16,136 bases of DNA from T3SED10-47 sp046483725 (lineage in GTDB: Bacteria > Bipolaricaulota > Bipolaricaulia > Bipolaricaulales > Bipolaricaulaceae), in assembly GCA_046483725.1 (NCBI GenBank), contig JAWOCQ010000022.1, positions 1 to 16,136 of the forward strand, written 5' to 3'. Below are positions 13,460 through 16,136 of the stretch, in pieces. Both the position numbers and the translations under genes were made by a program. The notes beneath the pieces are model-generated. The model was not told the origin of the DNA and did no database searches. It saw only the letters and a list, made by a program, of their open reading frames with translations. Within the stretch, counting starts at the first letter, position 1. Every line of letters starts with the position of its first letter.

Positions 13460-14485
13460 CTACTCCCCTGGATAGAGAACTACCTTTATTGCCTGGCGGT
13501 TAAGGAGCTTGTCGATTCCTTCCTGCCAGCGGCTCAAGGGGAGTTCGTCGGTGATTATGCGCGCCACATCCACCTGAGGCAGGAAGCGCATGGCCTGGTG
13601 CCAGGTGTCGAAAATGCGCCTTCCCACCACGCCCAGGATCTCTACCCCTTTGAAGACCAGGTCCGCGGCGTTTAGCGTGAGGGGGCGGGAGGGTATGCCG
13701 AAGGCGATAATCCGTCCTCCCGGACGGATCATCTCCAGTGCCTGCTTCAATGCGACCTCCGAGCCGGACATCTCCAGCACGACGTCGGCGCCCAGCCCCT
13801 CGGTCCAGCGCCTGACCATTGCCACAGGGTCATCGCGGGAGGCGTTCACGGTCGCCTCGGCCCCGAGTTCGGCGGCGACTTGCAGCCGGTAGTCAAGGAG
13901 CCCCACGTTCCACACCGCTGAGGCCCCCGCCGCTTGGGCCACCCCTGCGGCAAGCAAGCCGGTGGGCCCGTCACCAATTATCACCACGGTCTTGGCGGCC
14001 ACTTCAGCCTTCATCACCACGTGGACGGAATTGCCGTATGGCTCCATGAGTGTGGCCACCTTCGGCGGCAGCTGTGGGTCGTTGTGCCACACTACGCTCT
14101 CGGGTACGGCCAGGTACTCGGCGAACGTGCCGTCTCTGTCCACGCCCAAAATCTCCACGTTGCGGCATATGTGAGCGTTTCCTGTTTGGCAAAGGAAACA
14201 CCGCCCGCAGAAAATATGAGTCTCCGCTGTGACGTAGTCGCCGGGCTTCACATGGTGCACCTCGGGTCCCACGCTTTCCACCCGGCCAGCGTGCTCGTGG
14301 CCGAGTATCTGGGGGATGCGGATCCTCGACTGGGCCCAGTCGTCCCAGGTGTAGATGTGGACGTCGGTACCGCAGATGGAAGCAGCGGACACGCGGATGA
14401 GTACCTCCCCGCGGCCCGGGGTCGGAGGGTTCCATTGGACTAGCTCGGCTCCTGTTTCCGGCTTCGTCTTTGCTATGGCGTGCAC
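13460..14485 (-). CDS. tdh: L-threonine 3-dehydrogenase
   Basis: Tdh oxidises L-threonine with NAD+ to 2-amino-3-ketobutyrate, which Kbl then cleaves. The 341-residue zinc alcohol-dehydrogenase-type protein has catalytic zinc ligands C38 (SICGTD), H63 and E64 (GHEHAG), and structural zinc cysteines C93, C96, C99 and C107 at the same numbers as in E. coli Tdh. EPYGNSVH, typical of Tdh, is at 148-155. The nucleotide-binding loop is GDGPTG (171-176). One oddity is that at the end of the second Rossmann strand, where Tdh normally has an acidic residue that holds the NAD ribose, the sequence is NVGLLDYR with Gly195. The start is GTG at 14485, which aligns with the usual N-terminus (HAIAKTKPETG); GAGAGGG lies upstream. 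It is divergent from kbl, unlike the usual kbl-tdh operon. A related sugar or polyol dehydrogenase is less likely given the neighbour. Confidence 0.93.
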   Translation of the reverse strand: MHAIAKTKPETGAELVQWNPPTPGRGEVLIRVSAASICGTDVHIYTWDDWAQSRIRIPQILGHEHAGRVESVGPEVHHVKPGDYVTAETHIFCGRCFLCQTGNAHICRNVEILGVDRDGTFAEYLAVPESVVWHNDPQLPPKVATLMEPYGNSVHVVMKAEVAAKTVVIIGDGPTGLLAAGVAQAAGASAVWNVGLLDYRLQVAAELGAEATVNASRDDPVAMVRRWTEGLGADVVLEMSGSEVALKQALEMIRPGGRIIAFGIPSRPLTLNAADLVFKGVEILGVVGRRIFDTWHQAMRFLPQVDVARIITDELPLSRWQEGIDKLLNRQAIKVVLYPGE

Positions 14486-14525
14486 GGCGCTCTCATCCCT
14501 CTCTGGAAGCGTGCGCCCCGCACCG

Positions 14526-14554
14526 ATTGTACGTCGCGCCTAACGCTGACACAA
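14526..14554 (-). promoter_or_regulatory. Predicted promoter of tdh
   Basis: On the minus strand TTGTGT (14554-14549) and TACAAT (14531-14526) are separated by exactly 17 bases. The start would be near 14519, giving a leader of about 34 bases containing GAGAGGG before GTG 14485. Confidence 0.5.
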
Positions 14555-14563
14555 AGGGGACAT

Positions 14564-14592
14564 TTGCTCAAGCTGGGGGCTCCGGGTAAGCT
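14564..14592 (+). promoter_or_regulatory. Predicted promoter of kbl
   Basis: TTGCTC (14564-14569) and TAAGCT (14587-14592) are 17 bases apart. The start would be near 14599, leaving a leader of about 34 bases with the ribosome site AAGGGAGGG (14619-14627) 5 bases before ATG 14633. It lies back to back with the tdh promoter, only 9 bases between the two -35 boxes. Confidence 0.4.
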
Positions 14593-14632
14593 GGTTGTGG
14601 AATTTGACGTACCTGGTGAAGGGAGGGACGGC

Positions 14633-15808
14633 ATGGGCAAGTACGATTTCATCACACAGGCGCTGGAAGGCCTCAAAGAGCAAGGTTTGTACAACATCAT
14701 CCGCCGTATCGACAGCGCGGTAGGGCCGTGGACAGTGGTTGACGGAAAGCGCGTGCTGAACATGTGCTCCAACAACTACCTGGGGTTCGCCAATCACGAA
14801 CGACTGAAGGAAGCAGCGCTCCAGGCCGTGCAACAGTACGGCGTGGGCCCAGCGGCGGTTCGCTCCATCGCCGGTACCATGCGGCTGCATGAGGAGCTGG
14901 AAGCCAAGCTGGCTGCGTTCAAAGGGACCGAGGACGCCGTTTCGTTTCAGTCGGGATTCTGTGCCAACCTGGCGGCTATCCCCGCGGTGGCGGGTAAACA
15001 AGGGGCGATCTTCACCGACGAGCTGAACCACGCTTCCATCATCGACGGATGCAGGTTGACCAAAGCAGAGCGCGTTATCTTCCCCCACCGGGACGCCGAG
15101 GCCCTGACCCGTTCGCTCGGGGAGCACTGCGAGACACCGATAAAGCTGATCATCACCGATGGGGTGTTCTCTATGGACGGCGACCTGGCACCCCTTCCGA
15201 GCATCGTGGAAGCAGCGGAGGCCAATCAGGCCCTGGTCTTGGTGGACGACGCCCATGGTGAGGGCGTGATGGGCTCGTATGGACGAGGGATTGTTGATCA
15301 CTTTGGGCTCCACGGCCGGGTGGATATGGAGGTAGGCACGTTGTCCAAAGCGTTCGGTGTGGTGGGTGGCTATGTGGCCGGAAAGCGGGAGATCGTCGAG
15401 TACCTGCGTCAGCAAGGCCGGCCGTTCCTGTTTTCCAGCGCCACCACCCCGGCGGATATGGCGGCGTGCATCGCGGCGGTGGAGGTGCTGGAGGAGAGCG
15501 ACGAGCTCGTGCGCGGGCTGTGGGACAACACCGGTTACTTTAAGGAGGAGATGTCGCGGCTGGGCTTTGATACCGGTGAGTCGGAGTCCCCCATTACGCC
15601 GGTCATGCTCGGGGACGCCGAAGCCGCCCGGGAGTTTTCCAAACGGCTGTTCGAGGAGAACGTGTTTGCCCAGGCGATCGCCTACCCCACCGTGCCCAAG
15701 GGGAAGGCCCGCATTCGAGTAATGCTGTCCGCGGGCCACAGTCGGCAGGACCTGGACTACGCGCTGGAGACGTTTGCCAAGGTGGGTCGGGACCTGGGAA
15801 TGCTATAG
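14633..15808 (+). CDS. kbl: Glycine C-acetyltransferase (2-amino-3-ketobutyrate CoA ligase)
   Basis: Kbl is a PLP enzyme of the alpha-oxoamine synthase family that cleaves 2-amino-3-ketobutyrate with CoA into glycine and acetyl-CoA, completing threonine degradation after Tdh. The 391-residue protein is of normal length. Visible features are MCSNNYLGFANH near the N-terminus, GTMRLHEELEAKLAAFKG, the PLP-stacking and aspartate region VLVDDAHGEGVMG, and the Schiff-base lysine K239 in GTLSKAFGVVGGYVAG. FLFSSATTP and the C-terminal IRVMLSAGHSRQDLDYAL are also typical. The relatives 8-amino-7-oxononanoate synthase (BioF) and ALA synthase share the fold; the sequence pattern and the neighbouring tdh favour Kbl. 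ATG 14633 is set by the strong ribosome site AAGGGAGGG 5 bases upstream. The frame is open further upstream, but that part overlaps the promoters and lacks homology. Confidence 0.95.
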   Translation: MGKYDFITQALEGLKEQGLYNIIRRIDSAVGPWTVVDGKRVLNMCSNNYLGFANHERLKEAALQAVQQYGVGPAAVRSIAGTMRLHEELEAKLAAFKGTEDAVSFQSGFCANLAAIPAVAGKQGAIFTDELNHASIIDGCRLTKAERVIFPHRDAEALTRSLGEHCETPIKLIITDGVFSMDGDLAPLPSIVEAAEANQALVLVDDAHGEGVMGSYGRGIVDHFGLHGRVDMEVGTLSKAFGVVGGYVAGKREIVEYLRQQGRPFLFSSATTPADMAACIAAVEVLEESDELVRGLWDNTGYFKEEMSRLGFDTGESESPITPVMLGDAEAAREFSKRLFEENVFAQAIAYPTVPKGKARIRVMLSAGHSRQDLDYALETFAKVGRDLGML

Positions 15809-15824
15809 CGGCGTCGGGACTGGT

Positions 15825-16136
15825 TCAGAGCCCCAAGTCGTCCCTGTTCTCCTGCATGGCGGCCAGGACCACGCTCACGAACTCGGGGAGTTCCGTGCCC
15901 AGCTTCCTGCAGGAGGCGATCCCTTCCCTGGAGGCGGAACGGGCGAAGTCCTTCTCCTTGTAGCGGTTGAGGATGTTATCGGTGGTTAGGCCTCCTAGCC
16001 GCTCGGGATGCACCAGGGCGGCGGCCACGATAAGCCCGGTGAGAGGGTCCACTGCACACAAAGCCTGGCCCATGGGGCCGGTGGGCTCGCAATGACCGGC
16101 GTGGGCGAGGATGGCCTCTAGCATTTCCTCATCGGT
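15825..16136 (-). CDS. HD-superfamily hydrolase (COG2316-like), C-terminal part; 5' end off the window
   Basis: The frame is open to the right edge, so the start and the N-terminal HD metal-binding residues are not seen. The visible ~103 residues match the C-terminal half of predicted HD-superfamily hydrolases: EEMLEAILAHAGHC, LCAVDPLTGLIVAAALVHPE, TDNILNRYKEKDFAR, and the end FVSVVLAAMQENRDDLGL. These are cytoplasmic phosphohydrolase-like proteins of unproven substrate. The gene is convergent with kbl, with only 16 bases between the two stop codons and no clear terminator. The family call is confident; the substrate is unknown. Confidence 0.85.
   Translation of the reverse strand, partial: TDEEMLEAILAHAGHCEPTGPMGQALCAVDPLTGLIVAAALVHPERLGGLTTDNILNRYKEKDFARSASREGIASCRKLGTELPEFVSVVLAAMQENRDDLGL

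Noticed and set aside
13405..13503. A 32-residue peptide of Val-Asn-x repeats beginning MNLVNRVND
   Set aside because: It is produced by the 9-bp repeat, has no ribosome site and runs into the 3' end of tdh on the other strand; treated as repeat DNA.
14540..15739. A 399-codon minus-strand open frame inside kbl
   Set aside because: Antisense shadow of a complete PLP enzyme gene.

Overview
The window is bacterial DNA. It is GC-rich and densely coded almost throughout, except for roughly the first 250 bases, which are AT-rich and look foreign. Genes sit on both strands in short operons. The set combines ordinary metabolism (NAD synthesis de novo, threonine breakdown, an S9 peptidase) with accessory DNA: a restriction-modification gene, an MNT/HEPN pair, an IS1634-type insertion sequence, a long inverted repeat and a homing-endonuclease fragment. 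No rRNA, tRNA or lineage-specific marker is present, so I cannot name the organism. A free-living, GC-rich, non-model bacterium from a deep-branching or environmental lineage would fit, but that is inference.

Layout: (1) 1-478, the end of a GIY-YIG homing-type endonuclease reading rightward, which collides at about 245-275 with the 3' end of a leftward gene. (2) 117-5904, three leftward genes: a nuclease-methyltransferase fusion of the type ISP/IIG kind that has lost its specificity domain, a DUF6880 protein, and a cytoplasmic S9 prolyl-oligopeptidase-type peptidase. A 36-residue unrecognised reading frame lies in the gap between the first two. (3) 6032-9497, the rightward operon nadC-nadA-nadB, with ATGA stop/start overlaps at both junctions. 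It makes nicotinate mononucleotide from aspartate: NadB forms iminoaspartate, NadA condenses it with DHAP to quinolinate, and NadC adds phosphoribose. (4) 9480-9579, an almost perfect 29-bp inverted repeat between convergent genes. Each arm supplies the last five residues (KGSNL) and the TAA stop of the gene it terminates: nadB on one side, HEPN on the other. (5) 9562-10288, a leftward MNT-HEPN pair of toxin-antitoxin type. (6) 10511-11332, a SAM-dependent methyltransferase. (7) 11518-13323, a complete IS1634-family element with perfect 20-bp terminal inverted repeats. (8) 13406-13450, five tandem 9-bp repeats just beyond the tdh stop. (9) 13460-15808, tdh and kbl transcribed divergently from a 147-bp region with two well-spaced promoters. 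Together they convert threonine to glycine and acetyl-CoA. (10) 15825 to the edge, the C-terminal part of an HD-superfamily hydrolase.

The strongest regulatory signal is that nadC and the methyltransferase each have an extended -10 (TGnTAnACT) ending exactly seven bases before the first base of the start codon, which predicts leaderless mRNAs. The transposase and kbl instead have strong Shine-Dalgarno sequences. I did not find a convincing new multi-gene system. The most unusual element is the inverted repeat at 9480-9579 that has rewritten the C-termini of two convergent genes.
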